Below, piece by piece: positions 25,974-33,085 of a stretch of DNA of 33,085 bases. The stretch spans positions 1-33,085 of the forward strand of contig CAKPZX010000016.1 in the NCBI GenBank assembly GCA_934215455.1, written 5' to 3'. The notes below the pieces were generated by a model. The model worked only from the letters and a program-made list of their open reading frames with translations, was not told the origin of the DNA and did not search any database. Position numbers and translations under genes: made by a program. Origin of the DNA: an uncultured Streptococcus sp. (GTDB taxonomy: Bacteria; Bacillota; Bacilli; Lactobacillales; Streptococcaceae). Numbering within the stretch: position 1 is the stretch's first letter; every line of letters begins with the position of its first letter.

Positions 25974-26708
25974 TTATTGCATAGTCATGCCGCCATCAAT
26001 GGCAATTGTTTGACCAGTTAAATATTCTTGACCTGCTAAGAAAGCCGCAACTTCTGCCACTTCTTCAGCTTGACCAATTCGTTTCATTGGCACTTGAGCT
26101 AGCATGGCATCTTTCATTTTCTCTGGAATAGCGTCTGTCATATCCGATTCAATGAAACCAGGTGCAATGGCATTCACACGAACGCCACGGGCCGCAACTT
26201 CACGCGCTACTGATTTGGTAAAACCAATCAAACCAGCTTTTGAAGCCGCATAGTTCGCTTGACCAATATTCCCCATTAGACCAACAACAGAGGACATGTT
26301 GATAATGGCACCTTGACGAGCCTTAGACATAGGTTTTAAGACAGCTTGTGTCATATTAAAGGCACCGGTCAAGTTGATTTTCAAGACCCGTTCAAAATCT
26401 TCTTCAGTCATTTTCAACATCAACTTGTCGTTTGTGATGCCAGCGTTATTGACCAAAACATCAACACTTCCAAGCTTTTCAATTGCTTCAGCTACCATAC
26501 GTTGCGCATCTTCGCCATTAGAAATATCCCCAGAAATACCAACAACAGTCACACCATAGTCAGCAAACTGTGCAAGCAAGTCCTCAGAAATTTCAGAACG
26601 TCCATTTAGGACAACATTGGCACCGAGACTCGCAAATTTATGAGCCACAGCCAATCCAATTCCGCGTGTTGAACCTGTTACAAAAACATTTTTATTTTTA
26701 AGTTCCAT
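25974..26708 (-). CDS. fabG: 3-oxoacyl-ACP reductase FabG
   Basis: FabG reduces 3-oxoacyl-ACP with NADPH. The 244-residue short-chain dehydrogenase has the nucleotide motif TGSTRGIG at 11-18, NNAG at 87-90 and the catalytic S140, Y153 and K157 (YAASKAG). It lies 12 bases after fabD in the operon. Length and motifs are standard. Confidence 0.98.
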   Translation of the reverse strand: MELKNKNVFVTGSTRGIGLAVAHKFASLGANVVLNGRSEISEDLLAQFADYGVTVVGISGDISNGEDAQRMVAEAIEKLGSVDVLVNNAGITNDKLMLKMTEEDFERVLKINLTGAFNMTQAVLKPMSKARQGAIINMSSVVGLMGNIGQANYAASKAGLIGFTKSVAREVAARGVRVNAIAPGFIESDMTDAIPEKMKDAMLAQVPMKRIGQAEEVAEVAAFLAGQEYLTGQTIAIDGGMTMQ

Positions 26709-26720
26709 CTTTACCTCGTT

Positions 26721-27641
26721 TTAAGCATTCAGAAGTGCATCTAGACTAGCCTGATCTTCGACGTTATGAGTTGGAAGAGTTTTATCAATTTTCTTCAAGA
26801 ATCCTGACAAGACTTTTCCAGGTCCGATCTCGATGACTTCATCTACACCAAAGTCTTGAATCGTAGCAATTGAATCATAGAAACGAACCGGTTCTTTTAC
26901 TTGACGGGCCAAAAGTGCTTTCACATCTTCTGACTTCATGATAGTAGCTTCTGTATTCCCAACTAAAGGAAGATCAAAATCATTAAATGATACTTTTTCT
27001 AGTTCAGCCGCCAATTTTTGACTAGCAGATTCCAGTAAGGCTGTGTGGAATGGACCTGACACATTCAAAGGGATCAAGCGTTTGGCACCTGCTTCCTGCA
27101 ATAGTTCCACAGCATAGTCCACAGCCGCAACCTCACCACCAATCACAATTTGTGCTGGCGTATTGTAGTTAGCTGGTGTCACTACACCCTTTTCAGATGC
27201 TTGTTGACAAATCTCTTCGATCAAACTTGGATCTGTATTCATAACAGCAACCATTTTCCCACTTCCAGCAGGAGCTGCTGTTTCCATGAATTCACCACGT
27301 TTCGCAACCAAAGCTACTGCATCTTCAAACGAAAGAGCTCCAGCCGCAACTAAGGCAGAATATTCCCCCAAAGAGAGGCCGGCAACAATATCAGGAGTGA
27401 TACCATTTTCTACTAAGAGACGATAAATGGCTACTGACGTTGTCAAAATAGCTGGTTGAGTATAGCGTGTCTGATTCAGTTTTTCTTCGTTAGAATCAAT
27501 CAATTCACGCAAATCATAGCCTAGAATACGACTAGCCGTATCAAATGTCTCTTTAACAACGGGATAAGCCGCATACAAATCGCTCGCCATGCCCAATTTC
27601 TGAGCCCCTTGACCAGCAAATAAGAACGCACGTTTTGTCAC
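26721..27641 (-). CDS. fabD: Malonyl-CoA-ACP transacylase FabD
   Basis: FabD loads malonyl groups from CoA onto AcpP. The 306-residue protein has the nucleophile S90 in GLSLGEYSAL and the catalytic H199 in GPFHTALL, plus FAGQGAQKLGM at the N-terminus. The start codon is GTG (27641-27639), with an AAAGGA site about nine bases upstream. No ATG is near enough to be the start. It lies 22 bases after fabK. Confidence 0.97.
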   Translation of the reverse strand: MTKRAFLFAGQGAQKLGMASDLYAAYPVVKETFDTASRILGYDLRELIDSNEEKLNQTRYTQPAILTTSVAIYRLLVENGITPDIVAGLSLGEYSALVAAGALSFEDAVALVAKRGEFMETAAPAGSGKMVAVMNTDPSLIEEICQQASEKGVVTPANYNTPAQIVIGGEVAAVDYAVELLQEAGAKRLIPLNVSGPFHTALLESASQKLAAELEKVSFNDFDLPLVGNTEATIMKSEDVKALLARQVKEPVRFYDSIATIQDFGVDEVIEIGPGKVLSGFLKKIDKTLPTHNVEDQASLDALLNA

Positions 27642-27663
27642 TATCCTAATCCTTTCGACGTTT

Positions 27664-28629
27664 TTAGACGTTTACATCTGCCCAACGAGCAGCCTCTCTT
27701 TGAATCACCTTGGCTGCACCATAATAGATATCTTCTAGAATTTCAGCACAGGTTTCTTCCTTGCTGACAAGACCAGCAATTTGACCTGCCATTACAGATC
27801 CATTGTCAACATCTCCATCAACAACGGCATTGCGAAGGGCACCTGCTCCTAATTCTTCAATTTCTTCTTGAGTCTTCTTACCTGCCAAGAAATCTTTTTC
27901 AGCTTGGTTATAGGCAGAAGCCAATTTATTCTTGATCGCACGAACAGGGTGTCCAACAACTGATGCTGAAACTACCGTATCAATATCTTTCGCTTTCAAG
28001 ATTTTATTTTTAAAGTTTTGGTGAGCATTAGATTCTTTAGCAACCACGAAACGAGTTCCCACCTGAACAGCTTCGGCACCTAACATAAAGACAGCTGCAG
28101 CACCGGCACCATCAGCGACACCTCCAGCACCAATTACTGGAATAGAAACAGCTTCAACCACTTGACGAACCAAGGTCATAGTCGTCAATTTACCAATGTG
28201 ACCTCCAGCTTCCATCCCTTCTGCAATCACTGCATCGGCACCCAATTTTTCCATCCGTTTTGCAAGGGCAACAGATGGAACAACTGGAATGACAGTGATC
28301 CCTGCTTCATGGAAACGATCCATGTATTTCCCAGGATTTCCAGCACCAGTTGTAACAACTTTTACACCTTCTTCAATCACCAGGTCAACAATGTCATCCG
28401 CGAATGGGGACAAAAGCATGATATTTACCCCAAAAGGTTTATCTGTAATAGACTTCACTTTATCAATGTTAGCCTTTACAACTTCTTTTGGAGCATTCCC
28501 GCCACCAATGATTCCAAGACCACCGGCGTTTGATACTGCTCCAGCCAAGTCACCATCAGCGACCCATGCCATCCCACCTTGGAAGATTGGATATTTAATA
28601 TTCAATAGTTCAGTAATTCGTGTTTGCAT
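27664..28629 (-). CDS. fabK: FMN-dependent enoyl-ACP reductase FabK
   Basis: FabK is the flavin enzyme that reduces enoyl-ACP in streptococci in place of FabI, and so accounts for their triclosan resistance. The 321-residue protein has GGMAWVADGDLAGAVSNAGG near the N-terminus, NIMLLSPFADD, and EGMEAGGHIG with the catalytic H144. A GAGGTAGG ribosome binding site precedes the ATG. The promoter region just upstream carries two FabT-like boxes within a long inverted repeat, so the fabK-accA part of the operon probably has its own regulated promoter. Confidence 0.97.
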   Translation of the reverse strand: MQTRITELLNIKYPIFQGGMAWVADGDLAGAVSNAGGLGIIGGGNAPKEVVKANIDKVKSITDKPFGVNIMLLSPFADDIVDLVIEEGVKVVTTGAGNPGKYMDRFHEAGITVIPVVPSVALAKRMEKLGADAVIAEGMEAGGHIGKLTTMTLVRQVVEAVSIPVIGAGGVADGAGAAAVFMLGAEAVQVGTRFVVAKESNAHQNFKNKILKAKDIDTVVSASVVGHPVRAIKNKLASAYNQAEKDFLAGKKTQEEIEELGAGALRNAVVDGDVDNGSVMAGQIAGLVSKEETCAEILEDIYYGAAKVIQREAARWADVNV

Positions 28630-28654
28630 TATACCTACCTCTTTTTTCGCTTAA

Positions 28655-28703
28655 GTAATAGTTTGAGTTTAAAAGATTGGTTCTTTGAGTCTCAAACTAT
28701 TAC
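28655..28703 (-). promoter_or_regulatory. fabK promoter region with paired FabT boxes in a 13-bp inverted repeat
   Basis: GTAATAGTTTGAG (28655-28667) and CTCAAACTATTAC (28691-28703) are exact inverted repeats 23 bases apart. Inside or overlapping them are the FabT-like palindromes TTTGAGTCTCAAA (28684-28696) and TTTGAGTTTAAAA (28662-28674, one mismatch). A candidate minus-strand promoter is TTGAGA (28695-28690), an 18-base spacer, and TAAACT (28671-28666), so one box covers each promoter element. FabT control of fabK is known in S. pneumoniae; the exact sites here are inferred. Confidence 0.7.
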
Positions 28704-28743
28704 CTAAACAAGAGAGAATATCTTTCGATACTCTCATCTATCA

Positions 28744-28968
28744 TTATTTTGTTTTTTCTTCTACGTAAGCGACAAGGTCACCAACTGTAGACAATCCTTC
28801 TTCAGTTTCGATTTGGATGTCAAAAGCATCTTCAATTTCAGAGATAACTTGGAACAAATCCAATGAATCTGCTTCTAAATCTTCGAATGTAGATTCAAGA
28901 GTTACTTCTGATGGTTCTTTACCAAGTTCTTCAACGATAATTTCTTGTACTTTTTCAAATACTGCCAT
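28744..28968 (-). CDS. acpP: Acyl carrier protein
   Basis: AcpP holds growing acyl chains on a phosphopantetheine arm. The 74-residue acidic protein has the attachment serine S35 in ADSLDLF. A strong AAGGAGG site precedes the ATG. The gap before it (28969-29026) is AT-rich and has a small hairpin, ATGTG-GAAA-CACAT. A 114-base region with FabT boxes follows it. In pneumococcus acyl-ACP is a corepressor of FabT, so this product probably takes part in its own control. Confidence 0.97.
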   Translation of the reverse strand: MAVFEKVQEIIVEELGKEPSEVTLESTFEDLEADSLDLFQVISEIEDAFDIQIETEEGLSTVGDLVAYVEEKTK

Positions 28969-29026
28969 GATAGGCCTCCTTAAAAAATAATATATAAATT
29001 TTTAAAATGTGTTTCCACATGTTTAA

Positions 29027-30001
29027 CTAGATTGTAACAAGAAGTGTGCCCCATGTCAAACCTCCACCGAATCCTGTTAGAAGAATTTTTTGACTTCCAT
29101 CCATCTTGATTCGATGATTCTCGACACACTCCGATAATAGAATGGGGATACTAGCAGCACTAGTGTTCCCATATTCCATCATATTTGCTGGGATTTTCTC
29201 TCTAGAGACACCCAGTTTTTTTGACATCTTATCTAACATTCGGTCATTCGCCTGGTGTAACAGAAAATAGTCAATCTCTTCTGCTTCCATAGAGGCGTCT
29301 GCTATCATTTTTTGAATACTTTTCGTGACATCACGAATGGCAAAATCAAAAACTGCCCGTCCATCCATTGTCAGATATCTTCGATCAGAAACTTCATCTG
29401 AATAAGGGGAAGACAGACCCAAATAGCAAGACTCAAGACTAGCACCTCGGCTACCATCTGTAAAAAGATTCTCAGCCAAAAACGATTTTTGATCGCTTGC
29501 TTCAAGCAAGACACCACCAGCTCCATCTCCAAAAAGGACTGAAGTGGAACGGTCTGACCAGTCTAATACTTTTGAAAGCGTCTCACTACCGATCACAATT
29601 CCTCGCCGGTACATACCTGAAGAAATGTATTTTTCAGCAGTGGCTAATGCAAATACAAATCCACTACATGCTGCAGTCAGATCAAATGCAAAAGCTCGAG
29701 AAGCTCCAATATTAGCTTGTACCCGGGCTGCAGTCGATGGCATTAAGCTGTCTGGAGTAATCGTAGCAACAACGATGAAATCAATTTCCTCAGCGTCTAT
29801 CTTTGCTTTTGCTAATAATCTTTGTGCAACAACTGTTGCTAGATCACTTGTCGTCTCATCTTTTGAAATGTGACGCCGAAGGATACCTGTCCGACTACTG
29901 ATCCATTCATCACTTGTATCCATGATCTCAGCCAAATCATCATTTGATACGACTTGGTCAGGTGCATAATGAGCAACTTGACTAATTTTAGCAAAGACCA
30001 T
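29027..30001 (-). CDS. fabH: 3-oxoacyl-ACP synthase III FabH
   Basis: FabH starts fatty-acid synthesis by condensing acetyl- or short acyl-CoA with malonyl-ACP. The 324-residue protein has the catalytic C112 (TAACSGFVF), H249 (LLHQAND) and N279 (YGNTSAAS). The ATG overlaps the fabT stop by one base (TAATG), with GAGGAAA as ribosome binding site, so fabT and fabH are closely coupled. Confidence 0.98.
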   Translation of the reverse strand: MVFAKISQVAHYAPDQVVSNDDLAEIMDTSDEWISSRTGILRRHISKDETTSDLATVVAQRLLAKAKIDAEEIDFIVVATITPDSLMPSTAARVQANIGASRAFAFDLTAACSGFVFALATAEKYISSGMYRRGIVIGSETLSKVLDWSDRSTSVLFGDGAGGVLLEASDQKSFLAENLFTDGSRGASLESCYLGLSSPYSDEVSDRRYLTMDGRAVFDFAIRDVTKSIQKMIADASMEAEEIDYFLLHQANDRMLDKMSKKLGVSREKIPANMMEYGNTSAASIPILLSECVENHRIKMDGSQKILLTGFGGGLTWGTLLVTI

Positions 30002-30435
30002 TATTTAATTTCCTCCAAGAAACGATACAGATTTTGCAATCCTTTTTGCATCACTTTCTTCTCTTCGGGACTCATATCTCCAATAATCTGGTTGACCATC
30101 CGTTTATGGAATTGCTGATGAAGACGATAAAGTAGACGACCGTTCTTCGTTAAACTCAAGTGTACAACCCGGCGATCAACTTCCGATCTTCTTCTTTCGA
30201 TATACCCTTTGCGCTCAAGATTATTCAAACTTGTCGTGACAGTCCCCAAAGTCACCATCAACTCCCGTGAAATATCACTCGGGGTTGCATTCGGTGTCGA
30301 ACCAATCACATCGATCGTATGCATTTCTTTAATAGAAACATCTTTGAATCGACTTGCTCTTAGGCTCGACTCCTCAATAACCAAAACATTATTAAAGATG
30401 GATGTTAAATAGTCGTTAACTAATTGGTAATTCAA
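30001..30435 (-). CDS. fabT: Fatty-acid biosynthesis repressor FabT (MarR family)
   Basis: FabT is the streptococcal MarR-type repressor that binds fab promoters with long-chain acyl-ACP as corepressor. I start it at TTG 30435, giving 144 residues (the pneumococcal length). GGAGGTGG lies just upstream, and the predicted transcript starts near 30462, which excludes the other TTG at 30468. The winged-helix domain has [21 protein letters not shown] followed by [13 protein letters not shown] and [10 protein letters not shown] (each read as separate parts). A FabT-like operator overlaps its own promoter, which implies autoregulation. Confidence 0.95.
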   Translation of the reverse strand: MNYQLVNDYLTSIFNNVLVIEESSLRASRFKDVSIKEMHTIDVIGSTPNATPSDISRELMVTLGTVTTSLNNLERKGYIERRRSEVDRRVVHLSLTKNGRLLYRLHQQFHKRMVNQIIGDMSPEEKKVMQKGLQNLYRFLEEIK

Positions 30436-30456
30436 AACTCCACCTCCTAATTTTAC

Positions 30457-30497
30457 TTTGATAGTCAAATTTTATCAAAAATGAAAATAATTTGCAA
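30457..30497 (-). promoter_or_regulatory. fabT promoter with overlapping FabT operator
   Basis: On the minus strand: -35 TTGCAA (30497-30492), 17-base spacer, -10 TAAAAT (30474-30469) with a TGA extension. The palindrome TTTGA-TAG-TCAAA (30457-30469, plus-strand reading) begins at the -10 box and covers the predicted start at about 30462. This is the expected place for autorepression. Confidence 0.85.
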
Positions 30498-30531
30498 GCA
30501 TTTTTTCACAAAACATAGAAAAATTACAAAT

Positions 30532-31320
30532 TTATTTTCCTTTAAATTGTGGCCGACGTTTCTCAGAGTAGGCAATAACCCCCTCCTTGAAATCTTTTGT
30601 AAATGCTAGTTTCTTTTGCAAATCCAATTCAAGACCCGCATATTGGTCCCATTCTTTCAAGAACGCTTCCCAAACCATTTCTTTCATGGCAGCATAAGAA
30701 TTTGAAGATCCTCTTCTTAATTTTTTAAGCAATTGCTCAACCGTTTTATCGAGTTTTTCAGATTCACAAACACGATAAGCTAGGCCATAATCAAATGCCT
30801 TTTCAGCAGTCAAGGCTTCACCCGTCATTACTAAATGAGTAGCCCGAGACATGCCAATGGCTTTTCCTAACAAGAATAACCCACCCGCATCTGGTGCTAA
30901 ACCAACCCCAACAAAGGCTTGGATAAACTTAGTACGATCACTAATAATACAAAAATCAACAGCTACTGCAATGTTAGCAGCTGCTCCTGCGACCGCTCCA
31001 TCTGCCACCATAATAACCGGCTTTGGTAATTGCTTGATTTTCTTTGAAATTGTATTAACTAATTCGGCAATTAAAACAAGAGACTCGATGTCATCCGCAT
31101 CGACTGCGCGTTTCATTTCGCTCAAATCTCCACCAACTGAAAAGATTTTCCCTTCTGCTGATAGAATAATGAATTTTACCTCCTCATTTTTTTCGGCATC
31201 TTCCAAGGCAGCTAAAATTTCCTGACACATTGGAATGTTAAAACCATTGGATACTTCAGGACGATTTAAAGAGATTGTCGCGAGGTCGTTTTCGACAGAA
31301 TACAAAATTGTTTCAAACAT
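30532..31320 (-). CDS. fabM: trans-2,cis-3-decenoyl-ACP isomerase FabM
   Basis: FabM shifts the double bond of trans-2-decenoyl-ACP to cis-3, which is how streptococci make unsaturated fatty acids without FabA. I start it at ATG 31320 (262 residues, [21 protein letters not shown]), because AAAGGAG lies seven bases upstream. The frame open to 31386 is rejected. The crotonase fold is clear: GGDLSEMKR near 67-75 and the oxyanion-hole region [18 protein letters not shown]. It lies first in the cluster, 97 bases before fabT, with no clear terminator between them, so some readthrough into fabT is likely. Confidence 0.95.
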   Translation of the reverse strand: MFETILYSVENDLATISLNRPEVSNGFNIPMCQEILAALEDAEKNEEVKFIILSAEGKIFSVGGDLSEMKRAVDADDIESLVLIAELVNTISKKIKQLPKPVIMVADGAVAGAAANIAVAVDFCIISDRTKFIQAFVGVGLAPDAGGLFLLGKAIGMSRATHLVMTGEALTAEKAFDYGLAYRVCESEKLDKTVEQLLKKLRRGSSNSYAAMKEMVWEAFLKEWDQYAGLELDLQKKLAFTKDFKEGVIAYSEKRRPQFKGK

Positions 31321-31351
31321 CACAGACTCCTTTTGTTTAAAGATAAAATAT

Positions 31352-31364
31352 TTTGATATTAAAA
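31352..31364 (-). promoter_or_regulatory. FabT-like box at the fabM promoter
   Basis: TTTGATATTAAAA (plus-strand reading) is the FabT-like palindrome with one mismatch, the same type as the weaker box at fabK. It covers about +1 to +13 of the predicted fabM transcript. Confidence 0.45.
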
Positions 31365-31371
31365 CTTTTGA

Positions 31372-31380
31372 ATTATAACA
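31372..31380 (-). promoter_or_regulatory. Extended -10 promoter of fabM
   Basis: TGTTATAAT on the minus strand, with no clear -35 box. The start would be near 31365, giving a leader of about 45 bases. Confidence 0.65.
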
Positions 31381-31431
31381 TATCATACCACAAAAAAGTA
31401 AAATAGTAAAATATATCTATAAGATGTAACA

Positions 31432-31460
31432 AAATTGTAAAATTTGAATAATTACAATTT
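31432..31460. repeat. 9-bp inverted repeat between fabM and the aspartokinase gene
   Basis: AAATTGTAA (31432-31440) and TTACAATTT (31452-31460) form a perfect inverted repeat with an 11-base spacer. It lies 47 bases before the aspartokinase -35 box and about 55 bases behind the fabM -10 box, so it could be an operator for either. The rest of 31381-31506 is AT-rich with no gene seen. Confidence 0.4.
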
Positions 31461-31506
31461 CTCTCCTCTACAGAATCAATTATTTTATGCCCTATCTGTA
31501 AATACA

Positions 31507-31535
31507 TTGTATCAATAACTGAACTTTGGTATAAT
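31507..31535 (+). promoter_or_regulatory. Promoter of the aspartokinase gene
   Basis: TTGTAT (31507-31512), a 17-base spacer and TATAAT (31530-31535) with a TGG extension. The predicted start is near 31542, about 22 bases before the ATG. Confidence 0.82.
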
Positions 31536-31563
31536 GTATTAATGAAACTATTAAGGAGAAAAT

Positions 31564-32919
31564 ATGAAAGTAACTAAATTCGGTGGAAGTTCTCTAGCAT
31601 CAGCTTCTCAATTAAAAAAAGTACTTGATATCATTAAAGATGATCCAGAAAGAAGATTTGTAGTTGTATCAGCTCCAGGAAAGCGCAACGCTGAAGACAC
31701 AAAAGTAACTGATGCTCTGATCCGGTATTATAAAGAATATACTTCAGATAAGGATGTCACACAAACACAACAGTGGATTATTGAACGTTATCGTGCCATT
31801 ACAGAAGAATTGGGTCTCAAAGATTCCATTATTCAAGAAATTGCTGAAGATATCTATGATTTAACAAATTTACCTAAAAAAGGAAATCCATTCACATACG
31901 ATGCATTCCTAGCAGCAGGCGAAAATAACAATGCTAAACTCATTGCTGCTTATTTCAATCAAAATGGATTAGAAGCAAGATATATCCATCCAAAAGAAGC
32001 AGGAATTACGGTCACTGCTGAACCTTCCAACGCTCGTATTTTACCATCTAGTTACGATAAAATTGAAGAACTAAAAGATTCAAGTGAAGTGATTGTCATT
32101 CCAGGATTCTTTGGTGTTACTCAAGATGGTGACATTTGTACATTTTCTCGTGGTGGATCTGACATTACAGGATCGATCATTGCAGCAGGTGTAAAAGCAG
32201 ACTTATACGAAAACTTTACAGACGTAAATGGTATTTTTGCAGCACATCCAGGTATTATTAAACACCCACATTCTATTCCTGAATTAACCTATAAAGAAAT
32301 GCGTGAATTAGCCTATGCTGGTTTTTCAGTCTTACATGATGAAGCACTTGTTCCAGCATACAGAGGTAAAATTCCATTAGTTATTAAAAATACTAATAAT
32401 CCAGACCACCCTGGAACCCGCATTGTTTTGGAACATTCAAATGATCATGTGACTGTTGTAGGAATTGCAGGTGATTCAGGATTCGTTAGTATTAACACTA
32501 CAAAATACCTTATGAACCGCGAAGTCGGTTTTGGTCGAAAAGTCCTTCAAATTTTAGAAGATCTCAATATCAGTTGGGAACATATGCCAACAGGAATTGA
32601 TGATTTATCCATCATTTTGCGTTCACGTGAACTGACTCCAATCAAAGAACAAGAGATTCTGAAACAATTAACACAAAAGCTAGAAGTTGACACAGCCGAA
32701 ATTGAACATGATCTTTCTATCATTATGATTGTTGGTGAGAAAATGAAGAGTCAGGTAGGGGTTACTGCCACTGCAGCCAAAGCACTATCAGAAAATGAAG
32801 TGAATATTCAAATGATCTCGCAAGGTTCTAGTGAAGTTTCCATTATGTTCGTTGTAAGTAAAGATCAAGAAGAAAAAGCAATTAAAGCCTTATATCAAGT
32901 ATTTTTCCCAAATAACTAA
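31564..32919 (+). CDS. Aspartate kinase (monofunctional)
   Basis: Aspartokinase phosphorylates aspartate, the first step to lysine, threonine and methionine. The 451-residue protein has the N-terminal KFGGSSLA motif at residues 5-12 and SRGGSDITGSIIAAG in the kinase domain. The C-terminal third has paired ACT domains, with VGIAGDSGFVSINTTKYLM and VGVTATAAKALSENEVNIQ (read in shorter parts). ACT domains suggest feedback by an amino acid, but which one cannot be told, so lysC or thrA are both possible names. An AAGGAG site precedes the ATG. It is divergent from fabM and stands alone. Confidence 0.95.
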   Translation: MKVTKFGGSSLASASQLKKVLDIIKDDPERRFVVVSAPGKRNAEDTKVTDALIRYYKEYTSDKDVTQTQQWIIERYRAITEELGLKDSIIQEIAEDIYDLTNLPKKGNPFTYDAFLAAGENNNAKLIAAYFNQNGLEARYIHPKEAGITVTAEPSNARILPSSYDKIEELKDSSEVIVIPGFFGVTQDGDICTFSRGGSDITGSIIAAGVKADLYENFTDVNGIFAAHPGIIKHPHSIPELTYKEMRELAYAGFSVLHDEALVPAYRGKIPLVIKNTNNPDHPGTRIVLEHSNDHVTVVGIAGDSGFVSINTTKYLMNREVGFGRKVLQILEDLNISWEHMPTGIDDLSIILRSRELTPIKEQEILKQLTQKLEVDTAEIEHDLSIIMIVGEKMKSQVGVTATAAKALSENEVNIQMISQGSSEVSIMFVVSKDQEEKAIKALYQVFFPNN

Positions 32920-32926
32920 ATAGAGA

Positions 32927-32953
32927 AAAGCTCCGTTAACTAAACGGAGCTTT
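32927..32953 (+). terminator. Terminator of the aspartokinase gene
   Basis: AAAGCTCCGTT pairs with AACGGAGCTTT around a five-base loop. The following T-run is short, so the stem rather than the tail makes the case. Confidence 0.75.
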
Positions 32954-32975
32954 AATTAACACTAAAATGAAAAGT

Positions 32976-33007
32976 AAAAAAAAGAGATCAATTACTTGAT
33001 CTCTTTT
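32976..33007. terminator. Terminator after the tRNA gene (also backs up the aspartokinase unit)
   Basis: AAAAGAGATCAA (32980-32991) pairs with TTGATCTCTTTT (32996-33007) around TTAC. On the minus strand it ends in eight T, which suits termination of the tRNA transcript. On the plus strand it gives a weaker second stop for the aspartokinase gene. Confidence 0.85.
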
Positions 33008-33015
33008 ATTCTATA

Positions 33016-33085
33016 CTCCGCCAGTAGGACTCGAACCTACGACATCATGATTAACAGTCATGCGCTACTACCAACTGAGCTATGG
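33016..33085 (-). tRNA. tRNA-Asn(GUU), 5' end cut by the window edge
   Basis: On the minus strand the sequence shows the D-arm AGCTCAGTTGG and the anticodon GTT (plus-strand 33053-33055) in GACTGTTAATC. It also has the T-arm GTAGGTTCGAGTCCTAC and the 3' acceptor strand TGGCGGA with discriminator G. About four bases of the 5' acceptor strand lie outside the window. CCA is not encoded; TATAG follows directly. Confidence 0.95.

Noticed and set aside
28969..29026. Separate promoter for acpP
   Set aside because: The gap is AT-rich with TATATT and TATTAT sequences, but no -35 box at a fitting distance and no TG extension was found. The small ATGTG-GAAA-CACAT hairpin has no U-run.
1..33085. Mobile elements, CRISPR arrays, BOX or RUP repeats, defence genes
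   Set aside because: I looked for transposase-type ORFs, spaced direct repeats with unique spacers and the common pneumococcal repeats. None was seen; all long frames belong to core genes.

Overview
The window looks like core chromosome of a Streptococcus, probably from the mitis/sanguinis group. The evidence is moderate-to-low GC, strong AGGAGG ribosome binding sites, many extended -10 (TGnTATAAT) promoters, a ManLMN mannose PTS followed by manO, a CcrZ-TrmB gene pair, and the complete streptococcal type II fatty-acid cluster (fabM-fabT-fabH-acpP-fabK-fabD-fabG-fabF-accB-fabZ-accC-accD-accA). Species cannot be fixed from the sequence alone. I see no insertion sequence, prophage, CRISPR array or integron, and base use is even throughout.

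Layout. 1-5500 (minus strand): the rimP-nusA-ylxR-ylxQ-infB-rbfA operon of ribosome maturation, transcription elongation and translation initiation, with a strong promoter before rimP and a terminator-like hairpin between infB and rbfA. rbfA runs off the left edge. 5501-8751 (minus): ecsA-ecsB-ccrZ-trmB, an ABC exporter, a cell-cycle regulator and a tRNA methyltransferase joined by ATGA overlaps or short gaps. 8819-9535 (plus): a HIT-family protein and a small membrane-anchored coiled-coil protein. 9557-11742 (minus): tsaE, a GNAT acetyltransferase and an LCP cell-wall ligase. 11921-13342 (minus): an NCS2 purine permease. 13518-18669 (plus): a Cof-type phosphatase, a zinc alcohol dehydrogenase and the manLMN operon. 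18750-20613 (plus): manO and serS, the latter behind a T-box leader with a UCU specifier. 20655-31320 (minus): the fatty-acid operon. 31564-32919 (plus): aspartokinase. 33016-33085 (minus): a tRNA-Asn(GUU) cut by the right edge.

How the genes work together. In the fatty-acid cluster acetyl-CoA carboxylase (AccABCD) makes malonyl-CoA, FabD loads it on AcpP, FabH starts chains, FabF/FabG/FabZ/FabK elongate them and FabM makes the cis double bond. FabT-like palindromes of the form TTTGA-N3-TCAAA lie over the fabT and fabK promoters, and a weaker copy lies at the fabM promoter. Sugar uptake (manLMN) and adhP both carry cre-like sites, which suggests CcpA control.

No clearly new system is visible; gene content is ordinary. 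The points most worth a second look are regulatory: (1) a structured accC-accD gap holding a 23-codon ORF whose start lies in a hairpin loop and whose end is coupled to accD; (2) a helically phased TCTATC repeat set upstream of manL; (3) a 13-bp inverted repeat enclosing the FabT boxes at fabK; (4) a FabT-like box at fabM; (5) a probable leaderless tsaE mRNA; (6) face-to-face overlapping promoters between ecsA and the HIT gene; (7) a serS T-box whose variable base is A. All promoter, operator and RNA calls were made by eye and have not been computed or tested.
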